Positions 10,426-19,491 of a DNA stretch of 64,000 nt are shown one piece after another (the stretch's first letter is position 1; every line of letters begins with the position of its first letter). The stretch comes from Mariprofundus micogutta (lineage in GTDB: Bacteria; Pseudomonadota; Zetaproteobacteria; Mariprofundales; Mariprofundaceae): assembly GCF_001895085.1 (NCBI RefSeq), contig NZ_BDFD01000001.1:185770-249769 (forward strand). The letters are read 5' to 3'. A program made the translations under genes and the position numbers. The notes under the pieces are model-generated. The model ran no database searches. It had not been told where the DNA came from and saw only the letters and a list, made by a program, of their open reading frames with translations.

Positions 10426-10596
10426 CTATTCAGAATGATCATGCTTGTCTTCCTTCATATCATCGTCATCAAGAATACGGTGAGCAGGCCCTTCCATATC
10501 GTCATACTGGCCACTCTTCACGGCCCAAAAGAAGATCAACACACCAACCAGACCTAACGCAATCATGGCTGGAATCAGTCCGAAAATAACATCCAT
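10426..10596 (-). CDS. ccoS: cbb3 oxidase maturation protein CcoS
   Basis: I translated 56 residues from the ATG at 10596: MDVIFGLIPAMIALGLVG..., one membrane helix followed by FFWAVKSGQYDDMEGPAHRI and an acidic/His tail. The segment with W, GQYDD and a nearby Pro/His is typical of CcoS (FixS), required to insert cofactors into cbb3 oxidase. It begins three bases after the ccoI stop, the usual ccoI-ccoS arrangement, so the two are almost certainly cotranscribed. Its small size makes it easy to overlook. Confidence 0.93.
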   Translation of the reverse strand: MDVIFGLIPAMIALGLVGVLIFFWAVKSGQYDDMEGPAHRILDDDDMKEDKHDHSE

Positions 10597-10599
10597 ATC

Positions 10600-13086
10600 T
10601 TAGACCTGCACTGGCAGTTTCAAGCTGCTATCAACCATGTCTGCAACCCGCCTTTTACCAACCCTGCTGCGAATAAGGATTGCATTGCCGATTACCAACA
10701 ATGAACTGATGGGCATGGCAATCGCCGCAAAAACAGGTGTGACCAATGCAGCCATCGCAGCAGGTACAAGGATCAGGTTATAAGCCAGTGAAATTCCTAT
10801 ATTCTGTTTAATTGTAGAAAGTGTTTTTTGCGATAGATGCATGGCAAAACCAACACGCGACAGATCAGAACTCACCAATACTATATCAGCACATGCCATC
10901 GACACATCCATGCCCGAGCCCATGGCCATACTGACATCCGCCCGCGCCAGTGCAGGCGCATCATTCACACCATCTCCGATCATCAACACCTTCTCTCCGA
11001 TCTCCTGTAAACGACGGATTTCAGCTTCTTTATCTTCCGGCAATACTTCAGCCACGACCTGCATCTGCCCCAAACTATTTTTAAGAGCATGCGCGGCCTG
11101 AATGGAATCACCTGTTAGCATGGTAATGCCTATGCCCTGCTCTGAGAGTGATTGAATCAAAGCCCTAGCCTCATCCCGAACCTTGTCCTGCACATGAATC
11201 AACCCGGCAACTTCTCCGTCTACAGCCACAAGAACAGCCACACCCATCTTCTGCTCAATCTGAAACTGTTGATCCTTTATTTGATCAGGGACACTTATAT
11301 TTTCGCGTTGCATCATGCGCTGATTGCCAATCACGATGCGTCTGTTTTTGACAATACCGCTAACTCCAAGGCCGGACTCAGAAAGAAATCCTTCACATGG
11401 CAACTGTTTGCCCTTCAATTCAGCAACAATCGCGCTTGCCAAAGGATGGCGTGATTTACCCTCAATAGCAGCAGCAAAATCTATCAATTCATCATGCGTA
11501 AAATTGTTATTCAGATGCGTCTGCACAACCTTCATTTGACCTTCCGTCAAAGTGCCTGTTTTATCAAATACAACATGCGTGATTGAGGACAGTGTTTCCA
11601 ATGCCTGACCATGACGAATCAGCACACCCCGCCTGGCCCCCGCCCCGACTCCAACAGCAATACCCATAGGGGTGGCCAAGCCCAGGGCACAGGGGCAGGT
11701 AATAATTAATACGGATACAGCGGCCAGAAGTGCAGTATCAAAATCTGAACGCAACCAGTAGATAAAGGTGATGAATGCAAGTCCGATTGTTGCCGCCACA
11801 AACCAGGGGACGATTCGATCTGCAATACGCTGTACTTCCGCCTTTGAGCCCTGAGCCTCCTCCACCAGTGTGACAATGCGAGCCAGAGCTGTATCCGCAC
11901 CTGTCGAACCTACTTCAAGGGTAAGAGAACCATCAACATTCATGGAACCGGCTACAACCGATGCCCCGATCTCTTTGCGCAAGGGTCGTGACTCTCCGGT
12001 CAGCATGGATTCATCAATATAGGATTCACCATGCAGCACCACACCATCAGCTGGTATTTTCTCTCCCGGCCCCACCAACACATGATCGCCGACAATCAAT
12101 TTACGTACCGAGATACGCTCCTCCCCTTCCGGCAAGATCCGAGTAGCCAACCGTGGCTGCAGCTCCATCAACCTCAGCGCTGCAGAAGAAGCGTTACGCT
12201 TGGACAAGCCTTCTAAATAACGGCCAATCAAAATAACAAACAGGAACGTCACTACGGTGTCAAAATAGACCTCCCCAGATGTATGAAATGTGATCCAGCA
12301 TGAATAAGCCCAGGTCGCAAAAGAACCGATAGCTATAGGCAGGTCCATAGTCAGGCGCGCCTGCTTCAAACCCAGCATTGCAGCGCGAAAAAACGGCCAA
12401 CCTGAATAAATCAGCACAGGTGTGGCAATAAACAGACTAATCCAGTGAAAGAACTGCTTGTGTTCGCTATCTATGCCTGAAAATGCACCGGCATAGAGGG
12501 CGATGGAAATCCACATGATATTCATCACACCAAATCCGGCAAAAGCCATGCGGAACAACAGTGAACGATTACGGCGTTGCAGGCTGCCTTCAGCCGCTTC
12601 CGGATTAAACGGAGCAGCTGCATAACCCAGCTTTGCCAATCGATGCATGATCTCTGACAAGGCCAGTTCATCACTATTCCAGCGTACATTCAGGCGTTGA
12701 TGTGCAAGATTCACCTCAGCAAACTCAATACCGACCATCTCTTTCAAGCCGTGTTCAATCAGCCATACACAGGCCGCACAATGAATTCCCTCGATAAGTA
12801 AATGTGCCTGCTTCCTGCCATCAGCAAGACTACGTACAAAATCTTTCTGTACCTCAGGCAGGTCATACTGCTCCAGTTCAACAGGCATTTCAGGCGGTGG
12901 AACTTCCGCATTCTGATAGTTCAGGCGATTGTAAAAATCATCCAGTCCTGATTCGTGAATCACCTGACATACCGTCATACAACCAGTGCAGCAGAAGCTT
13001 TGTTTTTCACCGGCAATCTCCTGTTCACAAGCTGTGATGCCTGTAACCGGAAGACCGCAGTGAAAACAGCGCTGATCACGTTTCAT
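10600..13086 (-). CDS. ccoI: Copper-exporting P-type ATPase for cbb3 assembly
   Basis: CcoI/FixI moves copper across the inner membrane for the oxidase CuB centre. The 828 residues begin with a Cys-rich N-terminus (CFHC, CCTGC). A heavy-metal domain GIHCAACVW at 100-108 follows, then eight membrane segments with the metal site TCPCALGLATP, the phosphatase loop TGES, the phosphorylation motif DKTGTLTEG and the hinge GDGVNDAP. The position between ccoH and ccoS separates it from general CopA pumps. The start lies 13 bases after the ccoH stop with only a weak ribosome site, suggesting coupling. Confidence 0.96.
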   Translation of the reverse strand: MKRDQRCFHCGLPVTGITACEQEIAGEKQSFCCTGCMTVCQVIHESGLDDFYNRLNYQNAEVPPPEMPVELEQYDLPEVQKDFVRSLADGRKQAHLLIEGIHCAACVWLIEHGLKEMVGIEFAEVNLAHQRLNVRWNSDELALSEIMHRLAKLGYAAAPFNPEAAEGSLQRRNRSLLFRMAFAGFGVMNIMWISIALYAGAFSGIDSEHKQFFHWISLFIATPVLIYSGWPFFRAAMLGLKQARLTMDLPIAIGSFATWAYSCWITFHTSGEVYFDTVVTFLFVILIGRYLEGLSKRNASSAALRLMELQPRLATRILPEGEERISVRKLIVGDHVLVGPGEKIPADGVVLHGESYIDESMLTGESRPLRKEIGASVVAGSMNVDGSLTLEVGSTGADTALARIVTLVEEAQGSKAEVQRIADRIVPWFVAATIGLAFITFIYWLRSDFDTALLAAVSVLIITCPCALGLATPMGIAVGVGAGARRGVLIRHGQALETLSSITHVVFDKTGTLTEGQMKVVQTHLNNNFTHDELIDFAAAIEGKSRHPLASAIVAELKGKQLPCEGFLSESGLGVSGIVKNRRIVIGNQRMMQRENISVPDQIKDQQFQIEQKMGVAVLVAVDGEVAGLIHVQDKVRDEARALIQSLSEQGIGITMLTGDSIQAAHALKNSLGQMQVVAEVLPEDKEAEIRRLQEIGEKVLMIGDGVNDAPALARADVSMAMGSGMDVSMACADIVLVSSDLSRVGFAMHLSQKTLSTIKQNIGISLAYNLILVPAAMAALVTPVFAAIAMPISSLLVIGNAILIRSRVGKRRVADMVDSSLKLPVQV

Positions 13087-13098
13087 GACTGAGATGGA

Positions 13099-13596
13099 TC
13101 AATCACCGACAAATATGCGTTGAACCACATCATATTTCTTTCCACCCGATTCGATCTGGGCAATCAAATCCCACGTGCCCGGCAGTGGGAAACTGGCTTC
13201 AACGCTAAAAGAACCGACATCTTCTTGTATCATTGCCACTGTAAAATCGGCTTTAACATCACTTGGACGGTAAGCAAACAAAGTAGCCTTACCATCTGTG
13301 GCAGGTTTGCCATTATCCATCACCACATACAGCCGATACATCTGAGCCTGGCCTGCTTTTGCCTTGGCCGGTGGCATCAGATTCAATCGCCATGCCGCTT
13401 CATTCTGCTGCTCAGGTGTTTTGTGAAAATAGTTATTACCTTTTTCGTAATAATCCTCAGATACCAGACCCGGACTGGTCTGGCTGGCAATGAGTGCCAT
13501 CCAGATCGTGCCAGCCAGTGCTACTGCAACCAGCCCCAGAATGGCAAGAAACCATGGGCTCCTGAAATCTTCTTTTAAGTGTAACTCTGATGCCAT
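13099..13596 (-). CDS. ccoH: cbb3 oxidase assembly protein CcoH (FixH)
   Basis: 165 residues from the ATG at 13596, chosen because AAGGAGAT precedes it; the longer frame to 13638 would overlap ccoG. There is one membrane helix (FLAILGLVAVALAGTIWMAL) followed by the family signature TSPGLVSEDYYEKG and a periplasmic beta-rich domain (FHKTPEQQNEAAWRL...). FixH helps assemble and stabilise the cbb3 complex. It lies in the order ccoG-ccoH-ccoI-ccoS, ten bases after the ccoG stop. Confidence 0.93.
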   Translation of the reverse strand: MASELHLKEDFRSPWFLAILGLVAVALAGTIWMALIASQTSPGLVSEDYYEKGNNYFHKTPEQQNEAAWRLNLMPPAKAKAGQAQMYRLYVVMDNGKPATDGKATLFAYRPSDVKADFTVAMIQEDVGSFSVEASFPLPGTWDLIAQIESGGKKYDVVQRIFVGD

Positions 13597-13606
13597 GGCT
13601 ATCTCC

Positions 13607-15034
13607 TTATTTTTTAGGGCCAACGAATACCGAATCATAAGTCACGGTAATATCCGGCTGTGTGATACCCTGTATTGTCAATTGTACATCGGTATTTTCG
13701 TGCTCAAGGCTTGCCGGAGTTGCCTGCAAAAAGATACTGAACGGTACCATTTTTCCGGCTTTTAAAGTGATATCTTTGAAATATGCCTCTTTTACCATAT
13801 GGACATCACCGGAACTGCTTTTCACTGTCAGGCTCACGCGCTGATCTGTCTCCAGTTTATTTACGGCTTTAATCGTATATTTATTCTGAATTGAACCATC
13901 CGACATACGCATAAACAATGGCTGCCGCGAGTGTACAATTGACAGTTCAACCGGTGGAATGGTTGCCAGACCATAGATAATGCCCGTGACTGCCAACATG
14001 AAAATTGTGCTGTAGGTGATCACACGGGGACGCTTAAACACCGGTGGGAGAGTGACCCCATCCATCTCTTTATGGGAAAGATAGCGGATAAGCCCCTTTG
14101 GTTTACCCACCTTATCCATAATCGAATCACAGGCATCAATACAGAGACCGCAAGTGATACAGCCTTCGCTTAAACCTTCACGAATATCCACACCTGTCGG
14201 GCAAACACCAACGCACATTTTACAATCAATGCAGTCACCTTTTGTTGCCGCATCCGAGCTCTTGGATTTCACCTTACCGCGCGGCTCACCGCGATGGTAA
14301 TCATAGGTAGGCAGTATGCTATCCTTGTCAACCATCACACTCTGGATGCGCGCATAGGGACAAAGCCAGAAACAAACCTGCTCACGCATAAAACCAGCCA
14401 GTATATAAGTACCGGCGATAAACAGGGCCAATACAACCCAGGCAATATAAGGCGCCGAAAATGTTAAATAGCCGTTCCACAGCTCAAAAGCATCCGTGAA
14501 ATATGCGGCAAAGGTAATACCTGTGAGAATCGACACCAGTAGCCATAACGAATGTTTCAGCGTTTTCTTCCGAATCTTGTCTGCTGACCAGGCTGCTTTA
14601 TCCAGCCTGCGGCGCTGAATGGCATTACCTTCAATTTTATCCTCAATCCAGGTAAAGACATCGGTCCACACCGTCTGAAAACAGAAGTAACCGCAGAACA
14701 CACGTCCGGCTACAGCAGTGACACCAAACAGGGTAATGGCCAGCAGTATCAACAGTAGTGATAACATCCAGATATCTTGTGGCCATATCGTAGCACCAAA
14801 GAGATGAAACTTACGTCCCGGAATATCAAACAGAATCGCCTGGTGATCACCCCACTGCAGGTAAGGCCCGATGAAGAAAGCCAGCCATGTACTCATGGTC
14901 AGCCATTTCAGATTTCGGAAGCGTCCAGGCATGCGCTTGGCATGAATTGTCTCACCACCGGTATTCACATGATAGTGCAACGTATCCGCATAGAGGTCTT
15001 CTAGACTATCTGCTGACTTCCTGTTCTGACTCAT
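13607..15034 (-). CDS. ccoG: cbb3 oxidase accessory iron-sulfur protein CcoG
   Basis: CcoG (FixG/RdxA) is a membrane protein with two 4Fe-4S ferredoxin motifs; family members reduce copper for CuB delivery. 475 residues from the ATG at 15034, chosen because GGAG lies six bases before it. Five or so membrane helices are interspersed with Cys motifs (GRVFCGYFCFQTVW, CFWLCPYARIQ), then CIDCKMCVGVCPTG and CITCGLCIDACD, and a C-terminal periplasmic Ig-like domain. A GC-rich hairpin at 15070-15100 separates it from the upstream ccoNOQP part of the operon. Confidence 0.95.
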   Translation of the reverse strand: MSQNRKSADSLEDLYADTLHYHVNTGGETIHAKRMPGRFRNLKWLTMSTWLAFFIGPYLQWGDHQAILFDIPGRKFHLFGATIWPQDIWMLSLLLILLAITLFGVTAVAGRVFCGYFCFQTVWTDVFTWIEDKIEGNAIQRRRLDKAAWSADKIRKKTLKHSLWLLVSILTGITFAAYFTDAFELWNGYLTFSAPYIAWVVLALFIAGTYILAGFMREQVCFWLCPYARIQSVMVDKDSILPTYDYHRGEPRGKVKSKSSDAATKGDCIDCKMCVGVCPTGVDIREGLSEGCITCGLCIDACDSIMDKVGKPKGLIRYLSHKEMDGVTLPPVFKRPRVITYSTIFMLAVTGIIYGLATIPPVELSIVHSRQPLFMRMSDGSIQNKYTIKAVNKLETDQRVSLTVKSSSGDVHMVKEAYFKDITLKAGKMVPFSIFLQATPASLEHENTDVQLTIQGITQPDITVTYDSVFVGPKK

Positions 15035-15069
15035 CAGTTGCTCCATAGAGGTTTGGGTTTTCAAACGAT

Positions 15070-15100
15070 GGCCCCGGGGGAAGGGAGGGAGTCCGGGGCC
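15070..15100. other. GC-rich hairpin with four G runs, upstream of ccoG
   Basis: GGCCCCGG at 15070-15077 pairs perfectly with CCGGGGCC at 15093-15100. The plus strand between and including the arms has runs GGGGG, GGG, GGG and GGGG, fitting the simple quadruplex pattern. It sits in the leader between the 36-aa ORF and ccoG, on the template strand for cco transcription. It could separate expression of the structural and assembly genes. Confidence 0.6.
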
Positions 15101-15165
15101 ACCGCTCAAAATATGGTGAGAAAAAAACATCTGGCTCTTTCTCAACACCTGTTGTTACTCTCCAG

Positions 15166-15276
15166 TTACTTATCATCCTTTGAATTAATGACTTTAAAAA
15201 ACCAGATCGCGCCATAAATCAGAATAGCCAGAACTCCGATCATGCTGATCAATACACCTAACTCGACTGCATCCAT
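15166..15276 (-). CDS. 36-residue single-helix peptide in the cco operon
   Basis: I translated MDAVELGVLI...IWFFKVINSKDDK from the ATG at 15276, with GGAG six bases upstream. It is one membrane helix with a short acidic N-end and a Lys/Asp C-end. It lies between ccoP and ccoG, whereas the canonical ccoQ is already present between ccoO and ccoP. Size and topology resemble CcoM, the small extra subunit seen in a Pseudomonas cbb3 structure, or a second CcoQ-like peptide; sequence alone cannot decide. A small GGGAGA/TCTCCC hairpin (about 15322-15345) precedes it. Confidence 0.7.
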   Translation of the reverse strand: MDAVELGVLISMIGVLAILIYGAIWFFKVINSKDDK

Positions 15277-15358
15277 CTTATTCTCCTATGCGTTTAACAG
15301 CTCTGCATTACAAACAGATGCGGGAGAAAGCCGAAGCTCTCTCCCAGCACTCATTGTC

Positions 15359-16225
15359 TTACTGACCGCCACCCATGGCATGGATTTTAATGGCCAGAAT
15401 TTTGATCTGTTCAGCTGTTAGTTTTTCTCCGAAAGCTGGCATGATCGCACTGCGTGTTTGAGCCACATCATCCTGATTCACACCATAACGTATCGTTCTC
15501 AGCACTTCTTCGCGATTGCCGCCAAAGCGCCAAACCTGATCCGTGAGATTTACAGCACCGGAGTATGTATCATCATTGAGTGCACCACCTTTGGCATTGT
15601 CGCCATGGCAACCCATACAACCTGCCTCTTCGAACATTGCCCAACCCGCTTTGCTTGCTTCACCTTTTGGCAAGGCTATGACAAAGTCAGTTAATGTTTC
15701 GATTTGTTCAGCTTCCAGCATATCTGCATGCGCTGGCATATCACCCATTCGGCCATCAGTGATAGTTTCTATGATGGTGTCAATATCACCACCATATAGC
15801 CAGTTATCATCAGCCAGTACAGGGAACAGGCCTTCTGCACCCTCTCCGCCAGCGCCATGACAGGCTGCACAGTTATCACCATACACAGCCTTGGCTGCTG
15901 ATTCAGCAAAGTTACGCAACTCTGCATCGGCCATGATATCGCTTGCACTCATGGCTTTGAGTTTTTCCACATATGGGGCTTTCACTGCATCATTTTCTGC
16001 TACAGCTTCCTTGAACTCCTTGATCTGGGTCCAGCCCAACAATCCCTCATTAGAACCGTTAATCAATGGAATAGATGGATAGAGCAGGAAATAGATGATG
16101 CACCAGATCCAGCCGATATGAAAAGAGATCAACCACCAGCGTGGGGGGGGATTGGTCAACTCGCGGATACCATCCCACTCATGCCCGGTATCCTGAGGCT
16201 TTTCGGAATTATTATGCGTGTCCAT
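15359..16225 (-). CDS. ccoP: cbb3 cytochrome oxidase diheme subunit III
   Basis: Diheme c-type subunit that takes electrons into the oxidase. 288 residues from the ATG at 16225, chosen for the GGAGG just before it. The cytoplasmic N-terminus (HEWDGIRELTNPPPRWW, a family signature) leads to one membrane helix (about 33-55) and then two cytochrome c domains with heme motifs CAACH (119-123) and CMGCH (203-207) in the periplasm. It overlaps the ccoQ stop by 14 bases, so translation is coupled. Confidence 0.97.
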   Translation of the reverse strand: MDTHNNSEKPQDTGHEWDGIRELTNPPPRWWLISFHIGWIWCIIYFLLYPSIPLINGSNEGLLGWTQIKEFKEAVAENDAVKAPYVEKLKAMSASDIMADAELRNFAESAAKAVYGDNCAACHGAGGEGAEGLFPVLADDNWLYGGDIDTIIETITDGRMGDMPAHADMLEAEQIETLTDFVIALPKGEASKAGWAMFEEAGCMGCHGDNAKGGALNDDTYSGAVNLTDQVWRFGGNREEVLRTIRYGVNQDDVAQTRSAIMPAFGEKLTAEQIKILAIKIHAMGGGQ

Positions 16226-16424
16226 GCTTATCCTCCCGGTCCAGTTCCATATCGTCTTCGTGATTGACGAAATCACGATATTGTTCAAATTTATTACGGT
16301 TAGCAGGCTTAAGAATCGTGAAATACGCTGCTGTCATGAGACCAGCAATGACCAGTAATATGATCAGGCCGGTCCAGTCGGTGGTCGTCATTGCAGACCA
16401 GTCGGTAGAAAAGAAATCACTCAC
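16212..16424 (-). CDS. ccoQ: cbb3 oxidase small subunit CcoQ
   Basis: 70 residues with one membrane helix ([20 protein letters not shown]) and a charged cytoplasmic tail ending in DREDKHGHA. The position between ccoO and ccoP, with overlaps of eight and 14 bases, is the canonical place for CcoQ/FixQ, which stabilises the complex. The sequence is only weakly conserved in this family, so the call rests mainly on context and topology. Confidence 0.9.
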   Translation of the reverse strand: MSDFFSTDWSAMTTTDWTGLIILLVIAGLMTAAYFTILKPANRNKFEQYRDFVNHEDDMELDREDKHGHA

Positions 16425-17058
16425 GATAATCCTTCCCTTCCTGGAACTTCACCATCGTTCCAAGCACCTGCAGATAGGCGACAACTGCGTCCATCTCGGT
16501 TTTACCTTTTACCGATTCAGCAGCTCCCGCAAAATCTGCATCTGTGTATGGCACACCCACGGCTGCCAGTGCGCGCAACTTGCGCTCCGTCAACGTATGG
16601 TCAATGATGTTTTCAGCCAGGAATGGATAACCCGGCATTACCGATTCAGGCACCAGCGAGCGTGGCGCTTTCAAATGCTGGATCTGCCACTCATTCGAAT
16701 ATTTGCCGCCCACACGGGCAATATCAGGACCTGTACGTTTGGAACCCCACTGGAACGGATGGTCGAATTTTGATTCCGCTGCCAATGAATAGTGACCGTA
16801 ACGTTCTTTCTCATCACGGAACGGGCGAATCATCTGCGAATGACAGAGGTAGCAGCCTTCACGCACATAAACATCGCGCCCTTCCTGCTCCAGAGCCGTA
16901 TATGGACGAATACTGTCCTCTTCCTTGCTGAGTTTCTCGATTGTGTTCTCAAGGTAGAACAGCGGCACAATTTCGACTATGCCGCCTACCGATACAACCA
17001 TGGCCGTCATAAGTAGCAGTGCCCAGACATTTTTTTCGAGTTTTTCTTGCAATGACAT
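16417..17058 (-). CDS. ccoO: cbb3 cytochrome oxidase monoheme subunit II
   Basis: Membrane-anchored cytochrome c subunit. 213 residues from the ATG at 17058, with AGGAGG upstream; the longer frame would overlap ccoN. One N-terminal helix (about 11-35) is followed by the single heme motif [14 protein letters not shown] (Cys69, Cys72, His73), with a Met ligand expected in the [10 protein letters not shown] segment. It ends eight bases inside ccoQ. Confidence 0.96.
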   Translation of the reverse strand: MSLQEKLEKNVWALLLMTAMVVSVGGIVEIVPLFYLENTIEKLSKEEDSIRPYTALEQEGRDVYVREGCYLCHSQMIRPFRDEKERYGHYSLAAESKFDHPFQWGSKRTGPDIARVGGKYSNEWQIQHLKAPRSLVPESVMPGYPFLAENIIDHTLTERKLRALAAVGVPYTDADFAGAAESVKGKTEMDAVVAYLQVLGTMVKFQEGKDYRE

Positions 17059-17071
17059 CTGAATACCCTCC

Positions 17072-18499
17072 TTATGCCTTCGCTGCCACAGCCGCTGTAG
17101 CTGGCTGTCGGGCACCGCTTATGGTTTTGACAATGTTATAGAGCATGAGGATTGCACCGAGCAGAACCAGGAAGCCGCCAACCGAGCGCAGTACATAATA
17201 TGGATGCATTGCCGATACAGTTTCAGCAAAGGTATAAACCAGATTGCCGTAATCGTCTGTCGCTCTCCACATCAGCCCCTGCATAATTCCGGACACCCAC
17301 ATCGCACAGATATAGATAATCGTGCCAATGGTATGAATCCAGAAGTGGGTATTCACCAGACTTACCGAGTAAATATCTTTACCCCAGAGCTTGGTAACCA
17401 TGTGATAGATTGCACCTATCGAAACCATCGCGACCCATCCCAGCGCACCGGAGTGCACATGACCGATAGTCCAGTCCGTGTAGTGGCTCAAAGCATTTAC
17501 CGTTTTGATCGACATCACCGGGCCTTCGAAGGTAGACATGGCATAAAAAGCCAGAGACACAACCAGGAAGCGCAACACATAATCGTCACGCAATTTGTTC
17601 CATGCGCCTGATAGCGTCATCACACCATTAATTGCACCACCCCATGATGGAATGATCATCGCCATAGAAACTGCTGCACCCAGTGAACCGGTCCAGTCAG
17701 GCAAGGCTGTATATTGCAGATGATGCGCACCGAGCCAGACATAACCGAAGGAGAGCGCCCAGAAATGCAACACAGAGAGGCGATATGAAAATACCGGACG
17801 GTTGGCCTGTTTGGGCACGAAGTAATACATAATACCCAGGAAACCTGCAGTCAGGAAGAATCCCACCGCATTATGGCCCCACCACCACTGTATCATTGCA
17901 TCATGCACACCGGAGTAGATTGAATAGGAATGCGTTAAGGTGACCGGCACAGCCAGCGAATTCACCACATGCAGAATCGTGATCATCACCATCATCGAGA
18001 GGAAGAACCAATTCGCCACGTATATGTGAGACACCCTGCGATTCACAATCGTCATGACGAAGTTGAACATATAGGTAAGCCAAACAACCGCGATAAGAAC
18101 ATCGATCGGCCAAATCAGTTCGGCATACTCTTTGCCCTGAGTAAGGCCCAGTGGAAAGCTTACTACTGCCCCTACAATAATGGCATTCCAGCCCCAGAAG
18201 GTGAACCATGCCAGCTTGTTACTCCACAGAGACACATGACAGGTTCGCTGTACGATATAATAAGAAGTCGCCATCAGGGTTGATCCCCCGAAAGCAAAAA
18301 TCACTGCATTGGTATGCAGCGGTCTTAAACGCCCGAAACTTATATACGGGTTATCCAGGTTGAGTTCTGGAAACGCTAATTCCCAGGCTATGAAATCTCC
18401 AACCAGGGCACCTACAATCAAGTAGAGCACTGCTGCGATGGAGAACCATTTTACAACTGTAAAGTTGTATTCTTGTTCGTCTGGTATTCTTTCAGACAC
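17072..18499 (-). CDS. ccoN: cbb3 cytochrome oxidase catalytic subunit I
   Basis: Heme-copper oxidase catalytic subunit for respiration at very low oxygen. 475 residues with about 12 membrane helices. Family features include [35 protein letters not shown] (CuB region) and [17 protein letters not shown]. The start is a GTG with GGAGG six bases upstream. It is first in ccoNOQP-(peptide)-GHIS. A strong promoter and a CRP/FNR-type palindrome lie in the 155-bp divergent gap. No other terminal oxidase is in the window. Confidence 0.98.
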   Translation of the reverse strand: MSERIPDEQEYNFTVVKWFSIAAVLYLIVGALVGDFIAWELAFPELNLDNPYISFGRLRPLHTNAVIFAFGGSTLMATSYYIVQRTCHVSLWSNKLAWFTFWGWNAIIVGAVVSFPLGLTQGKEYAELIWPIDVLIAVVWLTYMFNFVMTIVNRRVSHIYVANWFFLSMMVMITILHVVNSLAVPVTLTHSYSIYSGVHDAMIQWWWGHNAVGFFLTAGFLGIMYYFVPKQANRPVFSYRLSVLHFWALSFGYVWLGAHHLQYTALPDWTGSLGAAVSMAMIIPSWGGAINGVMTLSGAWNKLRDDYVLRFLVVSLAFYAMSTFEGPVMSIKTVNALSHYTDWTIGHVHSGALGWVAMVSIGAIYHMVTKLWGKDIYSVSLVNTHFWIHTIGTIIYICAMWVSGIMQGLMWRATDDYGNLVYTFAETVSAMHPYYVLRSVGGFLVLLGAILMLYNIVKTISGARQPATAAVAAKA

Positions 18500-18528
18500 G
18501 GCCTTCCTCCTTTATTCCTCATGAAAAC

Positions 18529-18542
18529 GTGATGTGGATCAC
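18529..18542. promoter_or_regulatory. CRP/FNR-superfamily palindrome upstream of ccoN
   Basis: GTGAT-GTGG-ATCAC is a perfect palindrome with the CRP core GTGA-N6-TCAC and the FNR core TGAT-N4-ATCA. It is 30 bp before the ccoN start and just downstream of the predicted ccoN transcription start, so it fits repression there better than activation. Relative to the divergent gene at 18655 it could activate. A second site of the same form is at 45027. Confidence 0.55.
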
Positions 18543-18554
18543 GACTGGCGCAGT

Positions 18555-18583
18555 AGTATATTATTATTTAATTATATTGTAAA
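18555..18583 (-). promoter_or_regulatory. Predicted sigma70 promoter of the cco operon
   Basis: Read on the minus strand: -35 TTTACA (18583-18578), 17-bp spacer, -10 TATACT (18560-18555). The spacer contains an AT-rich inverted repeat (arms 18559-18566 and 18569-18576, one mismatch). The 18-mer AGTATATTATTATTTAAT here recurs exactly in the promoter at 20496, suggesting a shared operator. Confidence 0.6.
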
Positions 18584-18654
18584 TAAATAAATGAATGATA
18601 CAATGTCAGCACCCGTTATAATAACAGCCCTGATTAAACTTATGAGGTGGCAAG

Positions 18655-19296
18655 ATGTCGCAGGCAAAAGATAAAAACATCCGTTACTTAGGACTAAAAC
18701 TCTTTGCTGCCGTAGTGATTGGAACAGGCCTGGTTTTTGTCTGGAGCAGTACCAACCATAAAAATAATGCACAAGTAAAAGATACCTGGGTTGATGATGC
18801 GGGATATCTGCATGTGCTGAATATCAAGCTTGGCAAAACAACTTTGCGCGATGCTGAAATTGCTTTGAAAAGCCGTAGCGATATTGCGATGTATGTATAT
18901 CCACAGGAACATGTAAATGCAGGCATGCGTCTGGAAGCCTATTTCCCTTCCATTGCCGATCACAGCAAAGTTATTCTTGAATTGAAGGCAGATGAATTAA
19001 CGCTAAAACAACTTCAGATGCGCGCCACCATGCCCCACATTTACCCCAACACTGTAGCACGCATGAACCTAAACCCTGAAGACCTTCCACGTGTTCAACT
19101 GCTTACAGTAGAAAAACTCACGCTTATTCCCAGCATAGATATCACGCCTGAACTGCTCGAAGCGCGTTTTGGAGAACCGGAAAATGTTATTACGGGAGAA
19201 GAGACAGTCTATTATTACCCCAGCCTCGGACTGACAGCACAACTGAAAAAGGAGGATGCTGCCAGACTTCTATTCCAGAATCCCAAAGCACCATAA
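18655..19296 (+). CDS. Membrane-anchored protein of unknown function, divergent from cco
   Basis: 213 residues with a single N-terminal helix (about 13-31) and a large, probably periplasmic, domain. GAGGTGG precedes the ATG at good spacing. The body alternates beta-type segments and ends with a short repeat-like unit (DITPELLEARFGEPENVIT...), as seen in proteins that monitor or assemble exported partners. I do not recognise a named family. The divergent position opposite ccoN with shared regulatory DNA suggests a role linked to respiration or copper handling, but that is inference. Confidence 0.75.
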   Translation: MSQAKDKNIRYLGLKLFAAVVIGTGLVFVWSSTNHKNNAQVKDTWVDDAGYLHVLNIKLGKTTLRDAEIALKSRSDIAMYVYPQEHVNAGMRLEAYFPSIADHSKVILELKADELTLKQLQMRATMPHIYPNTVARMNLNPEDLPRVQLLTVEKLTLIPSIDITPELLEARFGEPENVITGEETVYYYPSLGLTAQLKKEDAARLLFQNPKAP

Positions 19297-19367
19297 TGTG
19301 ATAAGAATCGCTTTCAGGATTTGAACCAACTGAAATGATGCGCCTCATATTAATGCGGAGGTCATCC

Positions 19368-19481
19368 ATGCAGATACAACAGTTCAAACAGGATTTTAAA
19401 CATCAGATACTGAAGCACAGCCCCATGGCTATCGCAGTATTATTATATATTGGCATATTCACCACACACATCAGCATCTGA
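19368..19481 (+). CDS. 37-residue predicted membrane peptide
   Basis: MQIQQFKQDFKHQILKHSPM... followed by a C-terminal hydrophobic helix (IAVLLYIGIFTTHISI). A textbook GGAGG at 19357-19361 sits six bases before the ATG, the main support. It lies 71 bp after the 18655 gene on the same strand and converges on the TauE/SafE gene. It could be a small envelope peptide or a type I toxin-like peptide; no antisense RNA is evident. Confidence 0.5.
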   Translation: MQIQQFKQDFKHQILKHSPMAIAVLLYIGIFTTHISI

Positions 19482-19491
19482 GCCAATACAA

